NCBI RefSeq assembly: GCF_900112375.1
Contig: NZ_FOLS01000002.1
Span: 193,550 to 257,549 of the forward strand
Source of the DNA: Pseudomonas citronellolis
Lineage (GTDB): Bacteria > Pseudomonadota > Gammaproteobacteria > Pseudomonadales > Pseudomonadaceae
Reading direction: 5' to 3'
Length of the DNA: 64,000 bases
Part shown: one piece after another, positions 22,055-30,340 of the stretch
Layout: each line of letters starts with the position of its first letter
Numbering within the stretch: position 1 is the stretch's first letter
Notes under the pieces: model-generated
Seen by the model: only the letters and a program-made list of their open reading frames with translations
Told to the model about the DNA's origin: nothing
The model's database searches: none
Program-made: the position numbers and the translations under genes

Positions 22055-23125
22055 GTGTCCAGCCCTCAAGCCCAGAGCCTCAGCCGTATCCCCGCCAGCC
22101 TGCAGTGGCCGGCCCTGATCCTGGCGGCCGGCGGCGCCGGGCAGCTGCTCGCCTGGCTGGGCATCCCCGCCGCGCTGTTCCTCGGCCCCATGCTGGTGGC
22201 CATCGCCTTCGGCGTCGGCGGCGCCGGCATCCGCCTGCCGCGCCAGGCCTTCCGCCTCAGCCAGGGCTGCATCGGCCTGCTGGTGGCCCACGCCATCAAC
22301 TGGTCGGTGCTGCAAGCCATGGCCGCGTCCTGGCCGCTGATGCTATGCGCCACCCTGCTCACCCTGCTGCTCAGCGCCCTGGTCAGCTACGCCATGGTGC
22401 GTTTCGGCGGCATCCCCGGCAGCACCGCCGCCTGGGGCACCGCGCCCGGCGGCGCGGCGGCCATGGTGGCGATGGCCGAGTCCCACGGCGCCGATCCGCG
22501 GGTGGTGGCGACCATGCAGTACGTGCGGGTGGTCTGCGTGGTCATGGCCGGCGCCCTGGTCGGCCGCCTGCTGGGCCTGGAAGGCGGCGGCTCGGCGGCC
22601 CACAGCACGCCGCTGAACGACGCCGGCCACCTGCCCGACCTGGTCAACTGCCTGCTGCTGATCTTCGTCGGCGTCAGCCTGGGCGCGCGCCTGCCGGCCG
22701 GCCCGCTGCTGGTGCCGCTGGTGGCCGGCGCCACGCTGCAACTGGGCGGGCTGCTGCAGATCGCCCTGCCGCACTGGCTGCTGGTGCTGGCCTACGGGGT
22801 GATCGGCTGCTACATCGGCCTGCGCTTCGACCGCGCCAGCCTGGCCTACGTCGGCCGCCACCTGCCGGCCATGCTGGTCAGCGCCCTCGGCCTGATCCTC
22901 AGCTGCGCGCTCTTCGCCTGGGCCCTGGCGGCCGTCACCGGCATGGACTTCCTGTCCCTCTACCTGGCCACCAGCCCCGGCGGCCTGGACGCCATGGCGA
23001 TCATCGCGGTGGATACCCACTCCGACGTCGGCCTGGTGCTGGCCATGCAGACCCTGCGGCTGTTCGTGGTGCTGTTCAGCGGCGTGTCCATCGCCCGCCT
23101 GGTGATCCGCCTGAGCCACGCCTGA
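22055..23125 (+). CDS. AbrB-family integral membrane protein
   Basis: 356 aa from a GTG at 22055 with GGGAG upstream; a TTG eight codons earlier is less well supported. About ten hydrophobic helices fall into two similar halves, as in the AbrB duplication family (TIGR03082; often labelled putative ammonia monooxygenase). The repeated motif is seen in GIPGSTAAWGTAPGGAAAMVAMAESHGAD and, in the second half, LATSPGGLDAMAIIAVDTHSDVGLV. In E. coli AbrB has been implicated in aidB control; a transport role is likely. It is divergent from the LysR gene. Confidence 0.75.
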   Translation: MSSPQAQSLSRIPASLQWPALILAAGGAGQLLAWLGIPAALFLGPMLVAIAFGVGGAGIRLPRQAFRLSQGCIGLLVAHAINWSVLQAMAASWPLMLCATLLTLLLSALVSYAMVRFGGIPGSTAAWGTAPGGAAAMVAMAESHGADPRVVATMQYVRVVCVVMAGALVGRLLGLEGGGSAAHSTPLNDAGHLPDLVNCLLLIFVGVSLGARLPAGPLLVPLVAGATLQLGGLLQIALPHWLLVLAYGVIGCYIGLRFDRASLAYVGRHLPAMLVSALGLILSCALFAWALAAVTGMDFLSLYLATSPGGLDAMAIIAVDTHSDVGLVLAMQTLRLFVVLFSGVSIARLVIRLSHA

Positions 23126-23199
23126 AGCGCAGCGCCTTGTGTGCGCAGCCGTGGGCGTCCAAGATCGGAAACCCTTCGATTCGGCCAAGGACAGCCCCC

Positions 23200-24423
23200 A
23201 TGCACCGCCCCACCGCCTGGCACGTCACCCACTGGAGCGACGACCCCTTCAGCCTCGGCGCCTACAGTACCCTGCTGCCCGGCGGTACGCCCGCGCACCG
23301 CGCCACCCTCGGCGCCTGCCTGGACGGCCGCCTGGCGCTCGCCGGCGAAGCCTGCAACCCGCGGGCGCCGGCCATGACCCACGGTGCCTGGGACGACGGC
23401 CTGCGCGCCGCCGAGCTGGCCCTGCGCGCGGGCGCCCGCCGGGTGATCGTCATCGGCGCCGGGTGCGCCGGCCTGGCCGCTGCGCGGCGCCTGCGCGAGC
23501 AAGGCGTCGACTGCGTGCTGCTGGAGGCCCGCGAGCGCATCGGCGGGCGCACCCACAGCATCCGCCTGGGCGAGGCCACCGTGGACGTCGGCGCCGCCTG
23601 GCTGCAGCAGTTCGCCGACAACGCCCTGGCCCGCGAGGCGCTGGCGCTGGACCTGGCGCTGGTGGAAACCGACTTCGGCCAACCACTGGCCGCCGCCTGC
23701 GACGGTCCGCTGCCGGACATAGACGCGGCCTGGCAGGCCCTGCGCAAGGGGCTGGACCGGCAACTGCCGCTGGCCGAGGCGGTCGAGCGCTACCTGGCTG
23801 ACCTGGACGCTGCGCAGGCCCGCGCCACAGGTTTCGCCATCGACGCCAACCTCGTCCTCGAAGCCTGCCTGCCGCTGGCGCAGCTCTCGGTGGACGCCCT
23901 GGACGAGGAAGGCGTCGGCAACGGCGACCGTTTCCTCCCCGGCGGCTATGGCCAGTTGATCGCGCACCTGGCGCAAGGCCTGGACATCCGCCTGGGCCAG
24001 CCGGTGACGCACATCGACTGGTCGGGCGAGCAGGTGCGGGTGAACGACGAGCGCGGCGACTTCTGCATCTGCAGCGTGCCGCTGGGCGTGCTCAAGACGC
24101 TGCGCTTCACCCCGGCGCTACCGGCGGCGCAGCAGGATGCCCTGGCCCATCTGGGCATGGGCCGCCTGGAGAAGGTGGTGCTGCAGTTCGAGCGGCGCTG
24201 GTGGCCACGCTCGCCCTCGGGCTACCTGCGCTGGTACGACAGCCCGGCCAGCTGGGGCGAATGGCTGGACCTCACCGACGCCGTGGGCGTGCCGACGGTG
24301 GCCGGGCTGATCGCCGCCGACGCCGTGGAGCGCCAGTTCGCCGGGCGCAGCGACGAGCAGATCGCCCTCGCAGCCCGCGATGCCCTGCAGGCCTGGGCCG
24401 TCGCGCTGGAAAGCGCGCGCTAG
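23200..24423 (+). CDS. Amine-oxidase-like FAD enzyme, apparently circularly permuted
   Basis: 407 aa from ATG 23200. The dinucleotide motif VIVIGAGCAGLAAARRL (GxGxxG at 86-91) and LLEARERIGGRTHS are those of flavin monoamine oxidases, but they start near residue 82 instead of the N-terminus. Residues 8-73 (VTHWSDDPFSLGAYS, then LALAGEACNPRAPAMTHGAWDDGLRAAE) match what is normally the last segment of these enzymes, the second FAD contact. The protein ends after DEQIALAARDALQAW, the helix that usually precedes that segment. So the family's C-terminal block appears moved to the front. Substrate unknown. It overlaps the convergent TetR gene by four bases. Confidence 0.72.
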   Translation: MHRPTAWHVTHWSDDPFSLGAYSTLLPGGTPAHRATLGACLDGRLALAGEACNPRAPAMTHGAWDDGLRAAELALRAGARRVIVIGAGCAGLAAARRLREQGVDCVLLEARERIGGRTHSIRLGEATVDVGAAWLQQFADNALAREALALDLALVETDFGQPLAAACDGPLPDIDAAWQALRKGLDRQLPLAEAVERYLADLDAAQARATGFAIDANLVLEACLPLAQLSVDALDEEGVGNGDRFLPGGYGQLIAHLAQGLDIRLGQPVTHIDWSGEQVRVNDERGDFCICSVPLGVLKTLRFTPALPAAQQDALAHLGMGRLEKVVLQFERRWWPRSPSGYLRWYDSPASWGEWLDLTDAVGVPTVAGLIAADAVERQFAGRSDEQIALAARDALQAWAVALESAR

Positions 24424-24974
24424 AGGCCTTCGAGGGTGACGTCCAGCAGGCGCTCGAGGTAGTCGGCGCCCAGTTCCTCGCTGGAGAACAGGATGCGGTA
24501 GACCAGCGGCGCCATCAGCCGGTCGACGATTCGATCCACCTCGGGCAGCGCCTCGCCGCGCGAGGCTGCGCGGGCGAGGATGCATTCGAACTGGCCGCGG
24601 GCGATCTCCAGGCAGCGGCCGGAGCAGCCGCCGCCGGCGGCCAGCAGGTCGAGCACCACGGCGCGGCCGGGCACCGAGGCGGTCTCCTCCATGTACTGCT
24701 CGCCCCAGACGCGCAGGTCGCCGCGCAGGCTGCCGGTGTCCGCCGGTTCGGCGTCCGGGCGGATGCGTTGCAGGGCGACGTCGCCCAGCAGTTCGTTGAG
24801 GTCGCCCCAGCGCCGGTAGATGGTCGAGGGCGTCACCCCGGCGCGGGCGGCTATCAGCGGCACCGTCAGCTCGCCGCGTTCGCGCTCCTCCAGCAGCTCC
24901 GCCACCGCCTTGTGCACCGAGGCCTGCACCCTCGCACTGCGGCCCCCCGGCCGCGCGCCCTGATTGATCGCCAT
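24420..24974 (-). CDS. TetR-family repressor
   Basis: 184 aa from ATG 24974; a start 19 codons upstream would run into the operator region. N-terminal HTH (VPLIAARAGVTPSTIYRRWGDLNELL) and a TetR_C-type ligand domain (RILFSSEELGADYLERLLDV). It is divergent from the MFS pump gene, with a long inverted repeat between them, the classical arrangement of a repressor controlling an efflux gene and itself. Confidence 0.85.
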   Translation of the reverse strand: MAINQGARPGGRSARVQASVHKAVAELLEERERGELTVPLIAARAGVTPSTIYRRWGDLNELLGDVALQRIRPDAEPADTGSLRGDLRVWGEQYMEETASVPGRAVVLDLLAAGGGCSGRCLEIARGQFECILARAASRGEALPEVDRIVDRLMAPLVYRILFSSEELGADYLERLLDVTLEGL

Positions 24975-25024
24975 AATCACCCTAACGCAAAGAATTTGCT
25001 TTTGTGCCGAAACAGGTCCAGCAT

Positions 25025-25055
25025 CTCGCAAAAGCTAAATCTTAGCCTTTGCGAG
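25025..25055. promoter_or_regulatory. Candidate TetR operator before the MFS gene
   Basis: Inverted repeat of 14-bp arms, CTCGCAAAAGCTAA and TTAGCCTTTGCGAG, around ATC. Thirteen of 14 positions pair. The right arm ends 7 bp upstream of the MFS ATG. AT-richer than its surroundings. Confidence 0.65.
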
Positions 25056-25062
25056 GCCGATC

Positions 25063-26280
25063 ATGACAGCCACCTTACCCAAAAGCACGAGCGAGCGCCG
25101 CCCCGGCCTGTCCCCGCGGACTGCCAGCGTGTTGCTCGGCGCCATCCTCATGGGCTTTCTCGCCGCCGCCAGCGCCCCCACCCCGCTGTATGCGCTGTAC
25201 CGCGAGACCTGGGGCTTCTCGCCCACGCTGCTGACGCTGGTGTTCAGCATCTACGCCGGCGGCCTGCTGCTGGCGCTGCTGGTGTTCGGCTCGCTGTCCG
25301 ACCACCTCGGCCGCCGCCCGCTGATCCGCGCCGCGCTGCTCATCGAGCTGCTGGCGATGGCGGTGTTCCTGGCCGCGGGCTCGGTCCAGGCGCTGATCCT
25401 GGCGCGCCTGCTGCAGGGCTTCGCCACCGGCCTTGCGACCAGCGTGCTGGGCGCCGCCCTGCTGGACTTCGACCGCGAGCGCGGTCCGCTGGTCAACAGC
25501 ATCGCGCCCATGCTCGGCCTGGCCCTGGGCGCCCTGGGCAGCAGCGCCCTGGTGCAGTTCGCCGGCGAGCCGCTGCACCTGGTGTACCGGGTGCTGTTCG
25601 GCCTGTTCGCGCTGTGCCTGATGCTGCTGTGGCGCCTGCCGGAGAGCGTCAGCCCGCAGCCGGGCGCGCTGGCTTCGCTGCGCCCGCGCATCCGCATCCC
25701 GCCCCAAGCGCGCCGCGCCTTCTGGAGCGTGGCGCCGCTCAATGCCAGCCTCTGGGCCCTGGGTGGGTTCTACCTGTCGCTGGGGCCGAGCCTGGCGCGC
25801 CAGGTCAGCGGCCTGCAGGCGCCGCTCACCGGCGGCGTGCTGGTGTTCCTGCTGACCGCCTGCGGCGCCCTGGCGATCTTCGCCCTGCGCCACGGCGCGG
25901 CGCCGCTCATCCTGCGGCGCGGCGGCCTGGCCCTGGTCGGCGGCCTGCTGCTGACGCTGCTGGGCATCGACAGCGGCAGCGCCTGGCTGTTCTTCCTCGG
26001 CACCGCGGTGGCCGGGCTGGGCTTCGGCGGCGGCTTCCTCGGCGCCCTGCGCACGGTGGTGCCGCTGGCCCATGCCCACGAACGCGGTGGGCTGATGGCC
26101 GGCTTCTATGTGCTCAGCTACCTGGCCTTCAGCCTGCCGGCGGTGCTGGCGGGGGCCGCCACCCAGCGCTACGGCCTGGTCCCCACCACCAACGGCTATG
26201 CCGGCGTGCTCATCCTGCTGGCCACGCTGGTGCTGCTGTCCAGCCGGCGCAGCGCCAGGGCCACGGCGCCGGTCATGTAG
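25063..26280 (+). CDS. MFS transporter
   Basis: 405 aa, ATG 25063 after GAGG. Twelve predicted transmembrane segments. The conserved MFS loop between helices 2 and 3 reads GSLSDHLGRRPLIR. The N-terminus faces the cytoplasm (TSERRPGLSPRTAS). Likely an efflux carrier for a compound sensed by the divergent TetR protein; the substrate cannot be read. The TAG stop is formed by the first bases of an R3 repeat (26277-26340). Confidence 0.82.
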   Translation: MTATLPKSTSERRPGLSPRTASVLLGAILMGFLAAASAPTPLYALYRETWGFSPTLLTLVFSIYAGGLLLALLVFGSLSDHLGRRPLIRAALLIELLAMAVFLAAGSVQALILARLLQGFATGLATSVLGAALLDFDRERGPLVNSIAPMLGLALGALGSSALVQFAGEPLHLVYRVLFGLFALCLMLLWRLPESVSPQPGALASLRPRIRIPPQARRAFWSVAPLNASLWALGGFYLSLGPSLARQVSGLQAPLTGGVLVFLLTACGALAIFALRHGAAPLILRRGGLALVGGLLLTLLGIDSGSAWLFFLGTAVAGLGFGGGFLGALRTVVPLAHAHERGGLMAGFYVLSYLAFSLPAVLAGAATQRYGLVPTTNGYAGVLILLATLVLLSSRRSARATAPVM

Positions 26281-26340
26281 GATGGCGTTGAGCGCAGCGA
26301 TACCCATTGATGGGAGTCGCTTCGCTCGTCCCATCCTACG
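26277..26340. repeat. Intergenic R3 repeat overlapping the MFS stop
   Basis: It starts GTAGGATGGCGTTGAGCG and ends CGTCCCATCCTACG. Its second to fourth bases are the TAG stop of the MFS gene. Confidence 0.75.
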
Positions 26341-26356
26341 AAGCCGGCAGCCCCTT

Positions 26357-26770
26357 TCAGTAATCCACCTTGCCGCGCCCGGCCTTGATCGCCCCGCGCT
26401 TGCTCTTGCCCTCCAGGCGGCGGGTCTTGGAGCCGAGGGTCGGCCGCGTCGGCTTGCGCTTCTTCTGCACCGTGGCCGCCGAGCGGATCAGCTCGGCCAG
26501 GCGCTCCAGCGCGTCCTCGCGGTTCTGCTCCTGGGTGCGGTACTGCTGGGCCTTGATCACCACCACGCCGTCGCCGCTGATGCGCTGGTCGCTCAGCGCC
26601 AGCAGGCGCTCCTTGTAGAAATCCGGCAGCGACGAGGCGCGGATGTCGAAGCGCAGGTGCACCGCGCTGGACACCTTGTTGACGTTCTGCCCGCCGGCGC
26701 CCTGGGCGCGGATGGCGCTCAGCTCGATTTCGGCGTCGGGGATCTGCACGGCGTTGGAGATGACGAGCAT
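26357..26770 (-). CDS. arfB: Alternative ribosome-rescue factor / peptidyl-tRNA hydrolase ArfB
   Basis: 137 aa from ATG 26770 ([16 protein letters not shown]), as in E. coli YaeJ/ArfB; longer in-frame starts are not supported. The catalytic GGQ motif is at 26-28 ([14 protein letters not shown]). The C-terminal tail ([32 protein letters not shown]) is basic and would enter the empty mRNA channel of a stalled ribosome. The enzyme hydrolyses peptidyl-tRNA on ribosomes that lack a stop codon in the A site. Confidence 0.93.
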   Translation of the reverse strand: MLVISNAVQIPDAEIELSAIRAQGAGGQNVNKVSSAVHLRFDIRASSLPDFYKERLLALSDQRISGDGVVVIKAQQYRTQEQNREDALERLAELIRSAATVQKKRKPTRPTLGSKTRRLEGKSKRGAIKAGRGKVDY

Positions 26771-26883
26771 GGCGGGGAATTCGGACGGAGGGAAAGCACA
26801 GCATAACGCGCAAACGCCGGCAGGCACAGAACGCAGCCCGCCGCGGCGCAAGGCCGATTCCTGACTCGCGGATCAATTTTTGA

Positions 26884-26897
26884 ATACACTTGTGTAT
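26884..26897. promoter_or_regulatory. Inverted repeat upstream of the Tsx-like gene
   Basis: ATACAC-TT-GTGTAT, a perfect 6-bp inverted repeat in an AT-rich stretch (26875-26935) about 110 bp upstream of the ATG. Likely promoter/operator for the channel gene; no regulator can be named. Confidence 0.4.
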
Positions 26898-27006
26898 ACA
26901 AAAATCTCTTGCAATGAATCCAACAGATCTTTAGAACCGTCCCTGTCCGGCCGCGGGCAGTCACGCGGCAACCGGCCCCATAACAACAACAAGATCGAGG
27001 TGCAGC

Positions 27007-27930
27007 ATGTTCCGCCCGGTATCATCCGTGCCGGCGCCCAGCGCCGTCCGCCAACACCCGCGTACGTCCCGCCGCCTGAGCACCGGCAGCCGTATCGCCC
27101 TGAGCGCCGCCCTGTTGGCCGGCCTCCCCCTGGACGCGGCCTTCGCCGACGACGACCGCTTCTTCGAGTGGACCAGCAACACACTGGGTTTCCGCTACGG
27201 CCAGCAGTTCACCAACCCGAACAACCCGGACAAGTTCGCCAAGCGCATCTACAGCTTCAGCCACGCCGACGGCTACCGCTACGGCAGCAACTTCTTCCAC
27301 CTGGACGTGTTCCTCTCTGACAGCCGCGACCCGCGCAAGGGCACCGACCACGGTGGCAGCGAAGTCTACGCGGTGTACCGCCACCAGCTGTACGCCTCGC
27401 GGGTGTTCGACGTGCCGCTGGGCAAGGGCCTGGTGAAGGACCATGCGTTGACCTTCGGCTTCGACGCCAGCCGCAACAACAACCTGGCCTCGGCGAAGAA
27501 GCGCGCCCTGGTGATCGGCCCCACGGTGAAGTTCAACGGCGCCGGCGTGCTCGACCTGAGCCTGATGTACTACCGCGAGAAGAACCACTTCGGCGTGCCC
27601 GGCGCAAAGCATCCGGACCACACCTTCGACGGCACCTACATGCTCAACCTGACCTGGCTGAAGCCCTTCCAGCTCGGCGAGCGCATGGCCAAGTTCCAGG
27701 GCTTCCTCAACCACGTCGGCGAGAAGGGCGAGGACTACAACGACAAGGACACCGCCGCCGAGACGCTGGTGCGCACCTCGCTGATGGTGGCGGCCCTGCC
27801 CGGCGCCAAGCGCCAGCCGAACCTCTGGCTCGGCGTGGGCTACGAGTACTGGCACAACAAGTTCGGCGTGGACGGCGGCACCGGCAGCCGCACCTCGACG
27901 CCGACGGTGAACCTGGAGTTCAGTTTCTGA
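27007..27930 (+). CDS. Tsx-like nucleoside-specific channel-forming outer-membrane protein
   Basis: 307 aa, ATG 27007 after GAGG. An unusually long N-terminal region precedes a signal-peptide core (IALSAALLAGLPLDAAFA, about residues 30-47). The mature part begins DDDRFFEWTSNTLGFRYG, the Tsx/OmpK family signature, and ends in NLEFSF, with the terminal Phe of a beta-barrel. Tsx forms a nucleoside channel in the outer membrane; the Pseudomonas homologues are uncharacterised. It is a single gene in its own spacer, with an R1 repeat pair behind it. Confidence 0.8.
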   Translation: MFRPVSSVPAPSAVRQHPRTSRRLSTGSRIALSAALLAGLPLDAAFADDDRFFEWTSNTLGFRYGQQFTNPNNPDKFAKRIYSFSHADGYRYGSNFFHLDVFLSDSRDPRKGTDHGGSEVYAVYRHQLYASRVFDVPLGKGLVKDHALTFGFDASRNNNLASAKKRALVIGPTVKFNGAGVLDLSLMYYREKNHFGVPGAKHPDHTFDGTYMLNLTWLKPFQLGERMAKFQGFLNHVGEKGEDYNDKDTAAETLVRTSLMVAALPGAKRQPNLWLGVGYEYWHNKFGVDGGTGSRTSTPTVNLEFSF

Positions 27931-27960
27931 GGTTCGGGCCTCGGTACGGGTACGGCTTCT

Positions 27961-28028
27961 CGTAGGAGCGAGCTTGCTCGCGAACACACTCCGCTGCGGG
28001 GCCCATTCGCGAGCAAGCTCGCTCCTAC
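27961..28028. repeat. Full REP-like R1 pair
   Basis: Inverted arms GTAGGAGCGAGCTTGCTCGCG and CGCGAGCAAGCTCGCTCCTAC, with spacer ACACTCCGCTGCGGGGCCC, follow the Tsx-like gene. The spacer resembles that of the copy at 50953-51021. Confidence 0.85.
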
Positions 28029-28065
28029 AAAGAGCAGAAGAGCATTTCGGCGCAGCCCTCACCAA

Positions 28066-28093
28066 CGAAAAAGCCCGGCGCAGGCCGGGCTTT
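28066..28093 (-). terminator. Rho-independent terminator of the MliC-like gene
   Basis: Stem AAAGCCCGGC / GCCGGGCTTT (28070-28093) with loop GCAG, followed on the minus strand by a T run (28066-28070). It lies 16 bp after the stop of the lipoprotein gene. Confidence 0.85.
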
Positions 28094-28109
28094 CTTCATC
28101 GCGACGAAC

Positions 28110-28487
28110 TCAGCGCTCCTTGCAGGAAACCCCGTCGGCCGGCTCGCCGCCCTTCCAGTCCTTGTACAGGGTGGCTTCCTCGCCCTTGGTCCACCAGATG
28201 TACTGGCCGGCGGCGTACTTGGCGCCAGAGGCCGAGATGACGTTGCTGAACACCAGGTTGGCGCTGTCGCTCACCGGCACCACCGCCAGGTGATTGTCGC
28301 CCTTGTTCAGGTACTGGACGCTGAACTTGCGCCCGTCGTCGCACTTGTAGTCGACGCTGCGCGAATCCAGCTTGGCGTCGCCCGGCAGGACCAGCGCGTC
28401 CACCGGCGGCGCCTTCTTCTCCTCGCCGCCGCAGGCGACCAGCAGCACGGGAACGGCGGCGGCCAGCAGCCAGAATGCTTTTTTCAT
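28110..28487 (-). CDS. MliC-family lipoprotein (C-type lysozyme inhibitor)
   Basis: 125 aa from ATG 28487. Signal peptide with lipobox LLVAC, lipidated Cys19, then a short linker and a MliC domain: YKCDDGRKFSVQYLNKGDNHLAV, later GQYIWWTKGEEATLYKDW. MliC proteins are outer-membrane lipoproteins that block the active site of C-type lysozyme and protect peptidoglycan. Monocistronic, with its own terminator. Confidence 0.82.
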   Translation of the reverse strand: MKKAFWLLAAAVPVLLVACGGEEKKAPPVDALVLPGDAKLDSRSVDYKCDDGRKFSVQYLNKGDNHLAVVPVSDSANLVFSNVISASGAKYAAGQYIWWTKGEEATLYKDWKGGEPADGVSCKER

Positions 28488-28589
28488 GGGTGTCCCTCTG
28501 ACGAAAAATGGCCAGGACACTCTAGCCAAGGTTCGCCGCCGGCGGCAACGCCGCGCGCCCCGGCGAAAAGTCGGGCGCGCGGCTCGCCC

Positions 28590-29999
28590 TCATTCGGCCA
28601 GCGCCAAGGCCGGCTGCGCGGCGCGCGAGCGCTTGAGGCGGTAGCAGGCGAACATCACCAGCAGCCACAGCGGGATCACGTACACCGAGACCTGGATGCC
28701 CGGAATCATCGCCATCACCCCGAGGATGAACAGCACGAAGGCCAGGCACAGCCAGTTGCCGTAGGGGTAGAAGATGGCGCGGAAGGCGGTGCGCACGCCG
28801 TCGCGGTCCATGCGCTGGCGGAACTTCAGGTGCGCGTAGCTGATCATCGCCCAGTTGATCACCAGCGCCGCCACCACCAGCGACATCAGCAGCTCCAGCG
28901 CCTGGTGCGGGATCACGTAGTTGACCACCACCGCGAGAAAGGTCACCAGCGCCGACACCAGCAGCGCGCGCACCGGCACGCCGCGCTTGTCCACCTTCGC
29001 CAGGGCGCGGGGCGCGTCGCCCTGCTCGGCCAGGCCGACCAGCATGCGGCCGTTGCAGTAGGTGCCGCTGTTGTAGACCGACAGCGCCGCGGTGAGCACC
29101 ACGAAGTTGAGGATGTGCGCGGCGGTGTCGCTGCCGAGCAGCGAGAACACTTTCACGAAGGGGCTGCCGCTGTAGTCGTCGCCGGCCGCGCTGATGCTCT
29201 GCAGCAGGCTGTCCCAGGGCGTCAGCGCGAGCAGCACGGCCAGGGCGCCGACGTAGAAGATCAGGATGCGCCAGAGCACCTGGTTGATCGCCTTGGGGAT
29301 CACCGTTTTCGGCTGGTCGGCCTCGGCGGCGGTGAAGCCGAGCATCTCCAGGCCGCCGAAGGAGAACATGATGAAGGCCATGGCCATCACCAGCCCGCTG
29401 GCGCCGTTGGGGAAGAAGCCGCCGTGGCTCCACAGGTTGCTCACGCTCGCCTGCTCGCCGCCGTGGCCGGAGAACAGCAGCCAGCAGCCGAGCAGGATCA
29501 TGCCGACCACCGCGCTGACCTTGATCATCGCGAACCAGAACTCGGCCTCGCCGAACAGCTTGACGTTGGCCAGGTTGATGAGGTTGACCAGCACGAAGAA
29601 CACCGCGGCGCTAGCCCAGGTGGGCACATCCGGCCACCAGTAGTGCACGTACTTGCCCACCGCGGTGAGTTCGGACATGCCGACCAGGATGTACAGCACC
29701 CAGCAGTTCCAGCCGGAGAGGAAGCCGGCGAAACCGCCCCAGTACTTGTGGGCGAAATGGCTGAAGGAGCCGGCCACCGGCTCTTCGACGATCATCTCGC
29801 CGAGCTGGCGCATGATCAGGAAGGCGATCACCCCGGCGATGGCGTAGCCGAGCAGCATGGACGGCCCGGCCGACTTGAGCACCCCGGCCGAGCCGAGGAA
29901 CAGGCCGGTGCCGATGGCGCCGCCGAGGGCGATCAGCTGGATATGGCGATTCTTCAGGCCGCGCTGCAACTGGCCTGCGTGCTGGGTATCACGCGTCAT
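28590..29999 (-). CDS. aroP: AroP-type aromatic amino acid permease
   Basis: 469 aa from ATG 29999 (MTRDTQHAGQLQRGLKNRHIQLIALGGAIGTGLFLGSA), the usual AroP/PheP start. Twelve membrane segments of the APC/AAT family; the second shows GEMIVEEPVAGSFSHFAHKYWG. It imports phenylalanine, tyrosine and tryptophan with protons. A PhhR-box-like sequence 240 bp upstream and the phh cluster 10 kb away fit an aromatic amino acid role. In P. aeruginosa aroP2 also lies near phhRABC, as I recall. Confidence 0.86.
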   Translation of the reverse strand: MTRDTQHAGQLQRGLKNRHIQLIALGGAIGTGLFLGSAGVLKSAGPSMLLGYAIAGVIAFLIMRQLGEMIVEEPVAGSFSHFAHKYWGGFAGFLSGWNCWVLYILVGMSELTAVGKYVHYWWPDVPTWASAAVFFVLVNLINLANVKLFGEAEFWFAMIKVSAVVGMILLGCWLLFSGHGGEQASVSNLWSHGGFFPNGASGLVMAMAFIMFSFGGLEMLGFTAAEADQPKTVIPKAINQVLWRILIFYVGALAVLLALTPWDSLLQSISAAGDDYSGSPFVKVFSLLGSDTAAHILNFVVLTAALSVYNSGTYCNGRMLVGLAEQGDAPRALAKVDKRGVPVRALLVSALVTFLAVVVNYVIPHQALELLMSLVVAALVINWAMISYAHLKFRQRMDRDGVRTAFRAIFYPYGNWLCLAFVLFILGVMAMIPGIQVSVYVIPLWLLVMFACYRLKRSRAAQPALALAE

Positions 30000-30340
30000 T
30001 GCGTCACCTTTTGTTGTTATCTGTGACGGATCGGGCCCCGCGGTTCGTGGCCGCGCGGCATGCAAGGCGCATCGCGCCGCGACGAATTGCCGCCGGGCGC
30101 GGGGCAGGCGCCATATCAGCCGCTGCGGTCGCTGCGAACAAGCCTGCGAGCCTTGTGGGAAAGCGCCCGGCCAGCGTCGCGGGCGGCAGCTTTTCGTTAC
30201 AGCCATGGCGGGCTGCGCAGTGCACCGGCGGCCGCGTAAAGCCTTCGTTACACAGCGGTTCGCCAGCTTTCCAGGGCAGATGCAAGGCGCCCGCGCCGCC
30301 GCTACCATGCGCGGCATCGACTTTCGTTTTCCGGTGAGCC
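30000..30340. other. Divergent spacer between aroP and an AraC gene
   Basis: 341 bp without a convincing gene. It holds the two promoters and a PhhR-box-like sequence (30235-30252). Sequence is otherwise GC-rich and unstructured. Confidence 0.5.
30235..30252. promoter_or_regulatory. Candidate PhhR (TyrR-type) box upstream of aroP
   Basis: CGTAAA-GCCTTC-GTTACA has one mismatch per half-site against TGTAAA-N6-TTTACA. It lies in the aroP/AraC divergent spacer, about 90 bp from the AraC start and 235 bp from aroP, so it could act on either. Confidence 0.45.
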
